From the NCBI RefSeq assembly GCF_000317305.3, contig NC_023036.2, positions 4,402,001 through 4,466,000 on the forward strand: 64,000 bases of DNA. The letters run 5' to 3'. This stretch comes from Mycolicibacterium neoaurum VKM Ac-1815D (GTDB lineage: Bacteria > Actinomycetota > Actinomycetes > Mycobacteriales > Mycobacteriaceae). The position numbers and the translations under genes were made by a program. Shown piece by piece: positions 50,537-58,704 of the stretch. Position 1 is the first letter of the stretch. Each line of letters begins with the position of its first letter. The notes below the pieces were generated by a model. It was given only the letters and a program-made list of their open reading frames with translations. It was not told the DNA's origin and ran no database searches.

Positions 50537-52789
50537 TTATCCAGTGTCCGCCACCGGCGCCGACGTCGTCCGGGCAGGCTCGGGCGCGCCGGATTCGCTG
50601 ATCCCGATCCGCTGATGCAGCCATACCAGCGGTCGCGGCGCCCACCAGTTCCAGCCACCGAGGACGTGCATGAAGGCGGGCACCAACACCATGCGCACCA
50701 GGGTCGCGTCCACCAGTACCGCCAACGTGAGCCCCAACCCGAACATCCGCATGAACGAGACCTCCGCGGCGATCAGCGCCGCGAACGAGATAGACATGAC
50801 CAGTGCCGCCGCGGTGATGACCCGCCCGGTGCGGGCCAGACCGAGCGCCACCGCCTCGTCGTTGCGTACCCGCGCAGCACCGCCGCCGGCACCAAGGGCC
50901 AGCCAGTTCTCCCGGATGCGGGCAAGGAGGAACACCTCGTAATCCATGGACAAGCCGAAGGCGATACAGAACAGCAACACCGGCATATTCGCCACCAGCG
51001 TGCCCGTCGGAGTTGTCCCGAGGGCCGACAGATGGCCGTCCTGGAAGATCCAGACCAGGGCGCCGAATGCGGCCGTCAACGAAAGCACGTTCAGCACAAT
51101 CGCTTTGACCGGTAGCACCACACTGCCCGTCATCAGGAACAGCAACCCGAAGGTGATCACCGCGATCAGACCGAGCACCCATGGCAACCGGTCGGTGATG
51201 GCGTCGACACTGTCACGATTGACCTGCGCGGTGCCGGTGAACTGTACGGGACGCTCCCCCGGTCCGGGAACGGCATGCAGCGCGTCCAATTGCCGCTCGG
51301 AGGCGTCGGAGAACAGCGGCGCGGTACTGGCCACGGTCAGGAAGGCGCTGCCGTCGGCCATGCCGGTGGCCGCCACCGGTGGACCGGATTTGCGGCCGTC
51401 GACGAAGGTGCCCGTCGGGCTCGAGACGGCGGCCACGTCGGGCACGACGGACAACGCGCCGGCGTACTGCTCGATATCGGCGGGACCGAGACCGTCGGAG
51501 TCGGGGATCACGACGGTGACGGCGGTTGCGGAGTTGTCGGCGAAGTCGGTGCGCAGCTGGTCGCCGACCTGATGTGCCGATGCCGATGCCGGTAACACCC
51601 GGTCGTCCGGGAAACCCCATTTCACCCCGAGGAACGGCGCTCCGAGCATCAGCAGCAGGATCACCAGCGCGAGTCCGAGCGGCAGCGCGCGACGCATCAC
51701 GCCGTGCGTCCACCGGTACCAGAACTGGGTCTGGACCGGTTTGGGAGTGGCGCTGCGGCGGAAGACGTTCAGGGCATCCAACCGGTCGCCGAGCAACCAG
51801 ATCGCGGCAGGCGTCACCACGATGGCCGCGAGGGCGGCGAAACCGACGGTGGCCACCCCGGCGTAGGCGAAGGACGTGAGGAAGTACATCGGGAACAGCA
51901 GCATCGCGGCCATGGACAACGCGACCGTCGTGGCCGAGAACAGCACGGTGCGCCCGGCGGTGGCCATGGTGCGGGTCAGCGCGCGGTCGCGGGAAAAGCC
52001 TTCTGCGCGTTCGTCGCGGTACCGGCTGATGATCAGCAGCGTGTAGTCGATGGCCAATGCCAGACCCATCGCGATGGACAGGTTGAGCGCGAAGATGGAC
52101 ACGTCGGTGGCAAAGGTGATGAGACGCAGTACCGACATCGACCCGACGATCGCGAACAGTCCGACCAGCATGGGCAGCGCGGCGGCGACCAGGCCGCCGA
52201 ACACCCACACCAGCACCAGGAAGCTGAGCGGGATGGCAATGGACTCCATGCGCAGCAGATCACGTTCGGTCTGGGCGTTGATCTGCGCGTAGACCATCGC
52301 GCTGCCGCCGGTACGCACGGTGACACCGGGCCGGTCGTGGTCGATATCGTCGGACAGCGCCGCAGCGTACTTTTGCGCGTCGTTCTCACCGCCGGTGATG
52401 CCCGCGATGATCAATCCCGCGGTTCCGTCCTTGCTGAGGAGTTCGGCGGCGGCGCCCGGCGGAGCCGTCCACGCCGAGGTCACCTGTGCGACGTGTGGCG
52501 ACCGGCTCAGGCGGTCGGTGATCTCGGTGGCGGCAGCGGTGGCGTCCGGGGCGAGTGCGCCCTGCGGTGAGGCGACGGTGACGAGCAACTGCATATCGCT
52601 CTGATCGAACTTGTCCGCGAGCAGTGCGGCCGCCTGCGACGATTCCGACGTCGGGTCACCGAAGCCGCCTGCGGACAGTGTCGATGCGACAGGGACGCCG
52701 AAGATGGCGGCGGCGGCCAGCAGAAGTCCCGCGAGGGCCAGCACGCGGCGTGATGCGGCCATCGAGAGCTGCGCGACTCGGTTCAACAT
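50537..52789 (-). CDS. MMPL-family RND transporter (mmpL13-like)
   Basis: 750-residue RND exporter with two six-helix halves and two large extracytoplasmic loops. MMPL pattern: an N-terminal helix (LALAGLLLAAAAIFGVPVAS), the first loop (GGFGDPTSESSQAAALLADK), ISRYRDERAEG after helix 6, and GLSMDYEVFLLARIRENWLA in the second half with the conserved Asp-Tyr pair of the proton path (LAIDYTLLI and LSMDYEVFL). It is a single uninterrupted ORF, whereas the tuberculosis counterpart is annotated as mmpL13a and mmpL13b, from memory. The exported substrate, probably a lipid, is unknown. Confidence 0.93.
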   Translation of the reverse strand: MLNRVAQLSMAASRRVLALAGLLLAAAAIFGVPVASTLSAGGFGDPTSESSQAAALLADKFDQSDMQLLVTVASPQGALAPDATAAATEITDRLSRSPHVAQVTSAWTAPPGAAAELLSKDGTAGLIIAGITGGENDAQKYAAALSDDIDHDRPGVTVRTGGSAMVYAQINAQTERDLLRMESIAIPLSFLVLVWVFGGLVAAALPMLVGLFAIVGSMSVLRLITFATDVSIFALNLSIAMGLALAIDYTLLIISRYRDERAEGFSRDRALTRTMATAGRTVLFSATTVALSMAAMLLFPMYFLTSFAYAGVATVGFAALAAIVVTPAAIWLLGDRLDALNVFRRSATPKPVQTQFWYRWTHGVMRRALPLGLALVILLLMLGAPFLGVKWGFPDDRVLPASASAHQVGDQLRTDFADNSATAVTVVIPDSDGLGPADIEQYAGALSVVPDVAAVSSPTGTFVDGRKSGPPVAATGMADGSAFLTVASTAPLFSDASERQLDALHAVPGPGERPVQFTGTAQVNRDSVDAITDRLPWVLGLIAVITFGLLFLMTGSVVLPVKAIVLNVLSLTAAFGALVWIFQDGHLSALGTTPTGTLVANMPVLLFCIAFGLSMDYEVFLLARIRENWLALGAGGGAARVRNDEAVALGLARTGRVITAAALVMSISFAALIAAEVSFMRMFGLGLTLAVLVDATLVRMVLVPAFMHVLGGWNWWAPRPLVWLHQRIGISESGAPEPARTTSAPVADTG

Positions 52790-52808
52790 GGTCCCCCCTC
52801 AATTGACA

Positions 52809-52833
52809 TATCGACGTTAAGTTAACAGCGATA
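52809..52833. promoter_or_regulatory. 25-bp dyad upstream of the MMPL operon (candidate TetR operator)
   Basis: Symmetrical around G52821: GTTAA / TTAAC at the core (52816-52820 and 52822-52826) and TATCG / CGATA outside (52809-52813 and 52829-52833), with 10 of 12 positions matching across the dyad. It is 19 nt upstream of the MMPL ATG, so a bound repressor would block transcription or initiation. The TetR gene in the operon is the natural binder. Confidence 0.65.
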
Positions 52834-52898
52834 AGTCAGGTGTGGCAATACCCGCGACGCGTCCATCCACCCGACCCGCTCCGACTCCGGCTTACCGG

Positions 52899-52952
52899 AA
52901 CACTCAAGTCACTTCAGTCACATCAGCCCCAAAAATCACTTCTGTCACACGC
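52899..52952. promoter_or_regulatory. Phased 9-bp repeats resembling MtrA boxes
   Basis: GTCAC occurs at 52908, 52917 and 52944 and ATCAC at 52935, all in one 9-bp phase with a single gap at 52926; AACACTCAA at 52899 and CTCAC at 52952 are looser neighbours. Paired GTCACn4GTCAC (9-bp period) is the mycobacterial MtrA motif as I know it. The array lies about 110-165 nt upstream of the MMPL ATG and about 235-290 nt upstream of the ORF at 53187. Confidence 0.5.
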
Positions 52953-53186
52953 TCACAGGGCCGTCGCCCTACTCGTGAGTAAGGATTTGCTGAGACACCC
53001 CTCGAAACCGATGGTCCCGGCAAACTTCGGAATCCGGGGTTTGGCCCGGCAAAACACCGCTAAGAAGCAGCTCAGGCATACTTTCAGGAGTGCGGAAAAT
53101 GCATGTTTGAAACACGCCAGCAGCGGTAACCTACCCGCCGGTAAGAATTGCCACGAAATTGCGAGCGCAGCCTCAAAGAACCCTTA

Positions 53187-53333
53187 ATGAGCGGTCATAC
53201 GCTCAGTGTCATGTGGATCGACGACACCAGTGCCGATGTCATCAAGGTTGATTTCGACGCCCTCTATCACGGGGACGTCCTGGTCGAGGGTGACACCTCC
53301 GAGCAGTTCCCAGATCTCGCTGAAGCTGTCTGA
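53187..53333 (+). CDS. Possible 48-residue acidic small protein
   Basis: Short ORF from ATG 53187: MSGHTLSVMWIDDTSADVIK, then VDFDALYHGDVLVEGDTSEQ and FPDLAEAV. It is acidic, uses mostly common codons and reads like one domain strand set. No strong Shine-Dalgarno precedes it (CCTTA before ATG). The minus-strand frame over the same bases (53184-53426) is also open and has its own plausible composition, so the coding strand is uncertain. It stands alone between the MMPL operon and the nitronate monooxygenase gene. Confidence 0.4.
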   Translation: MSGHTLSVMWIDDTSADVIKVDFDALYHGDVLVEGDTSEQFPDLAEAV

Positions 53334-53428
53334 CGCCAGCTGCTCGACAGCGAGGCCCTGACGCGGCCCACCCGGAGACGTCAGGCTCTCCTCAGTTCTG
53401 TATGCGCTCACGCCTCTGCGACGCACAG

Positions 53429-53468
53429 CACCGCCCGATCGGCCCCTAGCGGGTCCGGCCGGGCGGTG
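53429..53468. terminator. GC-rich hairpin 1 downstream of the 48-residue ORF
   Basis: CACCGCCCG (53429-53437) pairs with CGGGCGGTG (53460-53468), with further pairing inside (GGCC elements). It lies 95 nt after the possible small gene and, with hairpin 2, separates it from the convergent nitronate monooxygenase gene. Confidence 0.6.
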
Positions 53469-53510
53469 TTCTGTCTCTGGAGTCGACGCCTTGGCGTGGT
53501 GCCACCTGTC

Positions 53511-53573
53511 GACGAAGAAAGACCGCCCGGTCGATCACCGCGACGCTGCGGTGCCGACCGGGCGGTCTTCGTC
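53511..53573. terminator. GC-rich hairpin 2 with a 13-bp perfect stem
   Basis: GACCGCCCGGTCG (53521-53533) pairs with CGACCGGGCGGTC (53555-53567), and the stem extends through GACGAAG / CTTCGTC with a small bulge. It is 17 nt after the nitronate monooxygenase stop (minus strand). A strong bidirectional terminator is likely. Confidence 0.7.
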
Positions 53574-53589
53574 TGGAGCGGGCCGACGC

Positions 53590-54579
53590 CTACGCGGGGT
53601 CGTCCAGCTTGACCATATCGCCGAGCCGACCGGTGATGATGTCCTCGGCCTCGTCGACGATGCGGCTGATGAGCTCCGCACAGGTCGGGATGTCGTCGAT
53701 CAGACCCATCACGGTGCCGACCGTCCAGATTCCGGCATCGATATCGCCGTCGTCGAACACCTTGCGGCCACGCACCCCGGCCACCAGATCCTTGACGTCC
53801 TCGAACTGACCACCATCGGCCAGGATCTGCACCACCTCGCGTGAGACCGCGTTGGACGCCACCCGCGCGGTGTTGTGCAGGCTGCGGAAGATCAACTCGG
53901 TGCCGCGCTCGTTGCCGGCCACGATCGCATCCTTGACGTTCTGGTGGATGCAGGACTCGACCGTGCACATGAAGCGGGTGCCCATGTTGATTCCGTCCGC
54001 GCCCAGCGCAAGGGCGGCCACCAGGCCGCGCGCATCCGCGAATCCGCCCGAGGCGATCATCGGGATCTCGATCTCCTTGGCTGCGGCCGGAATCAGCACC
54101 AGACCCGGTACATCGTCCTCACCCGGGTGGCCGGCACATTCGAAACCGTCGATGCTGATGCCGTCGACACCCAGGGTCTGCGCCTTGACCGCGTGCCGCA
54201 CCGAGGTGCACTTGTGCAGCACCTTGATGCCGTTGTCATGGAACATCGGCAGGTGCGGACCGGGATTGGACCCCGCTGTCTCGACGATCTTGACGCCGGA
54301 GTCGACGATCACCTGTCGGTACTCGTCATACGGCGGCGGGTTGATCGACGGCAGGATCGTCAGGTTCACCCCGAACGGCTTGTCGGTCAGGTCCCGGGTG
54401 CGGGCGATCTCATTGGCCAGATCGGCCGGAGTCGGCTGGGTCAGCGCGGTGATGAAACCCAGGCCGCCCGCGTTGGCCACGGCCGCAACCAGTTCCGCGC
54501 GACCGACCCACTGCATACCGCCCTGGGCGATCGGATGTTCGACACCGAAAGCCTCGGTGAACTTGGTAACCAAAGACAT
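53590..54579 (-). CDS. Nitronate monooxygenase-family protein
   Basis: 329-residue FMN-dependent TIM-barrel protein. Motifs: HPIAQGGMQWVGRAELVAAV, AGGLGFITALTQPTPADLAN, CTSVRHAVKAQTLGVDGISI, then DGFECAGHPGEDDVPGLVLI and ASGGFADARGLVAALALGAD, the phosphate-binding end of the flavin site. Members oxidise alkyl nitronates; other members are enoyl reductase-like. It is 13 nt downstream of the Rv1144-like SDR gene and so probably in its operon, which hints at a lipid-related role. Confidence 0.9.
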   Translation of the reverse strand: MSLVTKFTEAFGVEHPIAQGGMQWVGRAELVAAVANAGGLGFITALTQPTPADLANEIARTRDLTDKPFGVNLTILPSINPPPYDEYRQVIVDSGVKIVETAGSNPGPHLPMFHDNGIKVLHKCTSVRHAVKAQTLGVDGISIDGFECAGHPGEDDVPGLVLIPAAAKEIEIPMIASGGFADARGLVAALALGADGINMGTRFMCTVESCIHQNVKDAIVAGNERGTELIFRSLHNTARVASNAVSREVVQILADGGQFEDVKDLVAGVRGRKVFDDGDIDAGIWTVGTVMGLIDDIPTCAELISRIVDEAEDIITGRLGDMVKLDDPA

Positions 54580-54592
54580 ATCGGTTCCTTAC

Positions 54593-55348
54593 TTACCGGG
54601 GAGCCATACGGATGGCACCGTCGAGGCGGATGACCTCACCGTTGAGCATCGGATTTTCCACGATGTGCACGGCGAGGGCGCCGTACTCGTCGGGATCGCC
54701 GAGGCGGGCGGGGTGCGGCACCTGCTGGCCGAGCGACTTTTGCGCCTCTTCGGGCAGCGAACCCAGCAGCGGGGTCTTGAACAGGCCCGGCGCGATGGTG
54801 TTGACGCGGATCAGGCTGCGCGACAGATCACGTGCGATCGGCAGGGTCATGCCGACGACGCCACCCTTGGAGGCCGAGTAGGCGGCCTGGCCGATCTGGC
54901 CGTCGAACGCGGCGACCGAGGCGGTGTTGATGATGACGCCGCGCTCCTCGTTCTTGAGCGGCTCTTGCTTGGCGATCCGCTCGGCGGTCAGGCGCAGCAC
55001 GTTGAACGTGCCGATCAGGTTGACCTCCACGACCTTGCGGAAACCGTCCAGCGGGAACGGCCCCTCCTTGCCGAGGGTCTTGATGGCGTTGCCGATCCCG
55101 GCGCAGTTGACGTTGATGCGCACCGGCCCCATCGACTCGGCCACATCGAGTGCCTTGCTGACGGCGTCCTCGTCGGTGACGTTGGCGGCGACGAACTTCG
55201 CGCGCTCACCGAGCTCGGCGACGGCCTCCTCCCCCTTGAGATCGATGACGACGACCGAAGCACCGGCGTCGAGCAGCCGCTTGGTGGTGGCCAGTCCCAG
55301 GCCCGAGGCCCCTCCGGTGACGACCGCTACCGAATCCTTGATTTCCAC
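54593..55348 (-). CDS. SDR, 3-hydroxyacyl-CoA dehydrogenase type (Rv1144-like)
   Basis: 251-residue short-chain dehydrogenase resembling human HSD10. Motifs: VAVVTGGASGLGLATTKRLL (GxxxGxG), Asp in VVVIDLKGEE for NAD, NCAGIGNA, YSASKGGVVGMTLP with catalytic Tyr and Lys, and INTASVAAFD with Ser. GTG 55348 is preceded by GAAAGGACATTCAGCAC. It is between the mcr and nitronate monooxygenase genes, all on the minus strand. The likely role is in oxidation of branched-chain or steroid-like acyl-CoA. Confidence 0.93.
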   Translation of the reverse strand: MEIKDSVAVVTGGASGLGLATTKRLLDAGASVVVIDLKGEEAVAELGERAKFVAANVTDEDAVSKALDVAESMGPVRINVNCAGIGNAIKTLGKEGPFPLDGFRKVVEVNLIGTFNVLRLTAERIAKQEPLKNEERGVIINTASVAAFDGQIGQAAYSASKGGVVGMTLPIARDLSRSLIRVNTIAPGLFKTPLLGSLPEEAQKSLGQQVPHPARLGDPDEYGALAVHIVENPMLNGEVIRLDGAIRMAPR

Positions 55349-55406
55349 GTGCTGAATGTCCTTTCTGGATGGTGATTTTCGAGATGACCAGCGATGGAGA
55401 GAGCCG

Positions 55407-56489
55407 TCAGGCCCAGTCCTTGAGGATGGTGTCGTTATCGGCACCGATCACCGGCGGCGCACTCGGCACATCCGGCGCCGTGCGCGAGAACCGGGGGGCC
55501 GGCATCGGCTGCAGCCCGTCGGCGGTTTCGTAGAAGGTGGAGCGAGCCGTCACGTGTGCCTCGTCGAGGACCTCGCCGAAGCTCAGCACCGGGGTCGCGC
55601 AGGCGTCGGTACCGGCGAAGACGGCGGCCCATTCGTCGCGGGTCTTGGTCTTGAACGTTGCGGTGAACACCGAGCGCAGCTCGTCCCAGCGGCTCATGTC
55701 GTTCTGCCCCGGCAGCTCGGCGGCGTCCAGGCCGAGACCGGTGAGCAGTTCGGCATAGAACTGCGGTTCGATGGCACCGATCGAGAAGTACTTGCCGTCG
55801 GCGGTCTCGTAGGTGTCGTAGTACGGAGCGCCGGTGTCGAGCATGTTGGTGCCGCGCTCGTCGCTCCACATGCCCTGCGCGCGGAACGCCCACATCATCT
55901 GGATCAGCACCGAGGAGCCGTCGATCATGGCGGCGTCGACGGTCTGGCCCTTGCCCGAGGTCTGGCGCTCGAACAGTGCCGAGAGGATGCCGAGCAGCAG
56001 GAACAGCGAGCCGCCGCCGAAATCGCCGGCGAGGTTCAGCGGCGGGACCGGGCGCTCGCCCTTGCGGCCGATCGCGTGCAGCACACCGTTGAGCGAGATG
56101 TAGTTGATGTCGTGACCGGCCTGCAGTGCCCGCGGGCCCTCCTGGCCCCATCCCGTCATCCGGGCGTAGACCAGCTTCTCGTTGACCTTGGCGCAGTCCT
56201 GCGGACCCAGACCGAGGCGCTCGGTGACACCGGGGCGGAAGCCCTCGATCAGCACATCGGCCTTGGCGACCAGATCGAGGACGAATTGCCGTCCCTCATC
56301 GGATTTCAGGTCTGCGGTGACCGAACGCCGGTTGCGCAGCATGGCGTCCTTGCCCGGACTGTTCTTCGACGAGGGGCGGTCCACGCGGACCACCTCGGCG
56401 CCCAGATCGCCGAGAATCATCGCCGCGTGCGGACCTGGGCCGATACCGGCCAGCTCGACGACTCGCAAACCCTGTAATGGTCCTGCCAT
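55407..56489 (-). CDS. mcr: Alpha-methylacyl-CoA racemase
   Basis: 360-residue CoA-transferase-III-fold enzyme that interconverts 2R and 2S methyl-branched acyl-CoA, needed to oxidise methyl-branched and cholesterol side chains. The family catalytic residues align exactly with numbering known for the tuberculosis enzyme: His126 (ALQAGHDINY), Asp156 (NLAGDFGGG) and Glu241 (AIEPQFY). The length of 360 also matches. ATG 56489 is secure. It is divergent from echA10 with a dyad in the 114-nt interval, and 58 nt upstream of the SDR gene. Confidence 0.96.
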   Translation of the reverse strand: MAGPLQGLRVVELAGIGPGPHAAMILGDLGAEVVRVDRPSSKNSPGKDAMLRNRRSVTADLKSDEGRQFVLDLVAKADVLIEGFRPGVTERLGLGPQDCAKVNEKLVYARMTGWGQEGPRALQAGHDINYISLNGVLHAIGRKGERPVPPLNLAGDFGGGSLFLLLGILSALFERQTSGKGQTVDAAMIDGSSVLIQMMWAFRAQGMWSDERGTNMLDTGAPYYDTYETADGKYFSIGAIEPQFYAELLTGLGLDAAELPGQNDMSRWDELRSVFTATFKTKTRDEWAAVFAGTDACATPVLSFGEVLDEAHVTARSTFYETADGLQPMPAPRFSRTAPDVPSAPPVIGADNDTILKDWA

Positions 56490-56543
56490 GGCTACCGTCC
56501 TCCGCAGTTTCAAATCCTGATTAGTTGACCGCCGACATAGCTT

Positions 56544-56559
56544 ACTTGTATAACCAAGT
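56544..56559. promoter_or_regulatory. ACTTG-N6-CAAGT dyad between mcr and echA10
   Basis: Inverted repeat ACTTG (56544-56548) and CAAGT (56555-56559) around TATAAC, in the 114-nt divergent region, 44 nt from the echA10 start and 54 nt from the mcr start. TATAAC also resembles a -10 element. It could be a shared repressor site for both lipid-metabolism genes. Confidence 0.45.
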
Positions 56560-56603
56560 CGACCGGCTTCGGGCCACCCGCCCGCCGAACGTGAAGGCAA
56601 CAG

Positions 56604-57398
56604 ATGACCTACCGCAGCATCGATCAGCTCCCCGTACAGCTCGCCGACGGCGTGCTGTCGGTGACCTTGAATCGCCCCGACACGCTGAACTCGTTGACGG
56701 AGGACATGCTCAACGGCATCGCCGACACGCTCGAACAGGCCGCCACCGACGTGGACGTCCGCGTCGTGAAGTTGTCCGGCGCGGGCCGCGGTTTCAGCTC
56801 GGGCGCCAGCATCGGCGCCGATGACGTCTCCGAGACCGACACCGACGGTCCCCGCCGCGCCCTCGACGGCGCCAACCGCGCGGTGCGGGCCATCGTCGCA
56901 CTGCCCAAACCGGTGGTCTCGGTGGTGCAGGGACCCGTTGCGGGCGTCGGGGTGTCGCTGGCCATCGCCTGTGACATCGTCCTAGCCTCGGAGAAGGCAT
57001 TCTTCATGTTGGCCTTCACCAAGATCGGCCTGATGCCCGACGGCGGCGCCTCGGCGTTGGTGGCCGCGGCCGTCGGGCGGATCCGTGCGCAACGGATGGC
57101 GCTGCTCGCCGAGCGCATCACCGCCGCACAGGCCTACGACTGGGGCCTGGTGACCTCGGTGCACGCGCCCGAGGATCTCGACGACGCGGTGAACACCGTG
57201 ATCGCAACACTTTCCGGCGGGCCCGCGGTGGCGCTGCGTAAGACCAAGCAGGCCATCAACGAGGCGACGCTCACCGAACTGGAGGCGGCGATCGAGCGCG
57301 AGCGGGAGGGTCAGTTGACCCTGCTCGCCGCCAAGGACTTCGTGGAGGGCGCCAAGGCCTTCCAGCAAGGTAGGAAACCCGCCTTCCGCGATAGTTAA
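56604..57398 (+). CDS. echA10: Enoyl-CoA hydratase/isomerase-family protein
   Basis: 264-residue crotonase-fold protein. The oxyanion-hole segment is RGFSSGASIGADDV and the family core GPVAGVGVSLAIACDIVLAS is intact, followed by FMLAFTKIGLMPDGGASALV. The two catalytic Glu residues of hydratases are not obvious (the second site reads MPDGGAS), so an isomerase or a variant function is possible. ATG 56604 overlaps the end of nothing and is 44 nt after the dyad. By synteny it is echA10 (Rv1142c). Confidence 0.9.
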   Translation: MTYRSIDQLPVQLADGVLSVTLNRPDTLNSLTEDMLNGIADTLEQAATDVDVRVVKLSGAGRGFSSGASIGADDVSETDTDGPRRALDGANRAVRAIVALPKPVVSVVQGPVAGVGVSLAIACDIVLASEKAFFMLAFTKIGLMPDGGASALVAAAVGRIRAQRMALLAERITAAQAYDWGLVTSVHAPEDLDDAVNTVIATLSGGPAVALRKTKQAINEATLTELEAAIEREREGQLTLLAAKDFVEGAKAFQQGRKPAFRDS

Positions 57399-57439
57399 AT
57401 CAGTGGACTGAGCGTCGGCACTGCGCGACCATCGACCAC

Positions 57440-58702
57440 GTGAGTGCGCATGTGGAAGCCGGCGGTTGGCGCGTACTCGCACCCTTCAGGATCCGCGATT
57501 ACCGGCTGCTGATCGCCGCCGTGGCATGCTCGATCTTCGCCACCGGCATGTGGACCGTCGTGATGGCGCTCCAGGTCATCGCGATCAGCAACGACCCCGC
57601 GGCGCTGTCCCTGGTGGCGAGCTGCCTGGCCATCGGCCTGGTGGCGTTTGTCTTGGTCGGCGGTATCGCTGCCGACCGATTCCCGCAGCGCGCCATCATC
57701 ATCGCGGTCGAGACGGTGAACACCGCCGCGGTGACGGCCGTGGCCGCACTCGGTCTTCTCGGCGAGCTCGCCCTATGGCACATGGCCGTCGCGGCGGCGG
57801 CACTCGGCATCGGGGCGGCATTCTTCTTCCCCGCCTACAGCGCCATCCTGCCGCGGCTGTTGCCTGCCGAACAATTGCTGGCCGCCAACGGGATCGAGGG
57901 CGTCATGCGCCCGACACTGCAACAGGCGATCGGCCCGGCGGTCGCCGGTGTGCTGATCGGCGCCACCTTCCCCACGGTCGGTGCCGTCGTCTGCGCGGTG
58001 CTCTTCGGTCTCGGCCTGTGCCTGCTGATCGCCACCCGTCCGGTCGCGCAACCCGGCGAGGTCACCCGGGCGAAGACACACGCCCTCGCCGATCTGCGCG
58101 AGGGATTCCGCTTCATGGTGCGCACACCGTGGCTGCTGGCGACCCTGTTGTTCGCCAGCGGGTTCATCCTGTTGATCATGGGACCGATCGAGGTCCTGCT
58201 GCCGTTCATCACCAACGCGCGTTTCGAGCACGGCGAGCGCATCTTCGGATTCGTGCTGGCCGCGTTCGGACTCGGCAGCGCAATCGGTGCACTCGCGGTG
58301 TCCTCGCGGATGCTGCCCCGCCGCTACCTGACGGTGATGATGGTGTCATGGACGGTGGGCAACGTCCCGATCATCGTCATCGGTTACACGACATCGTTTG
58401 CCTGGATGGCGGTGGCGTCCTTCGTCGTCGGAGCGACAAGCGGTGCGGCAATGGTCATTTGGGGCACGCTCTTGCAGCGCCGGGTGCCACCGGCGATGCT
58501 GGGCAGGGTATCCAGCCTGGACTTCTTCGTATCACTGGTGTTCATGCCGGTATCGATGGCGCTGGTGGGCCCGCTGTCCAAGGTGATCGCCGTCGAGACC
58601 ATCTTCCTGGCGGCCGGGGTGGGCCCGGTGCTGCTGGGTGGTGCGGCGTACCTGATGGCCCGGATGTCGCGCGACGAGATCGAGCACCCGCTCGACGGCT
58701 GA
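57440..58702 (+). CDS. MFS transporter
   Basis: 420-residue major facilitator with 12 predicted helices: RDYRLLIAAVACSIFATGMW (helix 1), the loop GGIAADRFPQRAIIIAVETV (motif A-like), and a C-terminal half ending ARMSRDEIEHPLDG. Near residue 145 the segment LPRLLPAEQLLAANGIEGVM matches the Enterobactin-exporter-like/DHA3 subgroup, implying efflux of a siderophore or drug. GTG 57440 starts 42 nt after echA10. The substrate is unknown. It is convergent with the CPBP gene (2-nt gap). Confidence 0.9.
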   Translation: MSAHVEAGGWRVLAPFRIRDYRLLIAAVACSIFATGMWTVVMALQVIAISNDPAALSLVASCLAIGLVAFVLVGGIAADRFPQRAIIIAVETVNTAAVTAVAALGLLGELALWHMAVAAAALGIGAAFFFPAYSAILPRLLPAEQLLAANGIEGVMRPTLQQAIGPAVAGVLIGATFPTVGAVVCAVLFGLGLCLLIATRPVAQPGEVTRAKTHALADLREGFRFMVRTPWLLATLLFASGFILLIMGPIEVLLPFITNARFEHGERIFGFVLAAFGLGSAIGALAVSSRMLPRRYLTVMMVSWTVGNVPIIVIGYTTSFAWMAVASFVVGATSGAAMVIWGTLLQRRVPPAMLGRVSSLDFFVSLVFMPVSMALVGPLSKVIAVETIFLAAGVGPVLLGGAAYLMARMSRDEIEHPLDG

Positions 58703-58704
58703 GA

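Larger units (their letters stand above)
52790..53186. other. 397-nt stretch with regulatory signals and no supported gene
   Basis: Between the MMPL start and a possible 48-residue ORF at 53187. It contains the 25-bp dyad (52809-52833) and the 9-bp-period repeats (52899-52952). Base composition is less GC-rich than surrounding coding DNA, with an unusual run of A-rich and CACTT/CACAT words. An open frame on the plus strand (52840-53187) lacks a plausible protein composition (Lys/His/Ser/Leu mix without motifs). Confidence 0.5.

Noticed and set aside
52840..53187. 115-codon plus-strand frame over the phased repeats
   Set aside because: Composition is driven by the CACTT-type repeats; no domain and an unlikely GTG start within the promoter region.
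53184..53426. 80-codon minus-strand frame over the small ORF at 53187
   Set aside because: Coding is possible, but its start is a GTG inside the hairpin region and no ribosome-binding site is seen; the plus-strand frame looked a little better. Strand remains unsettled.
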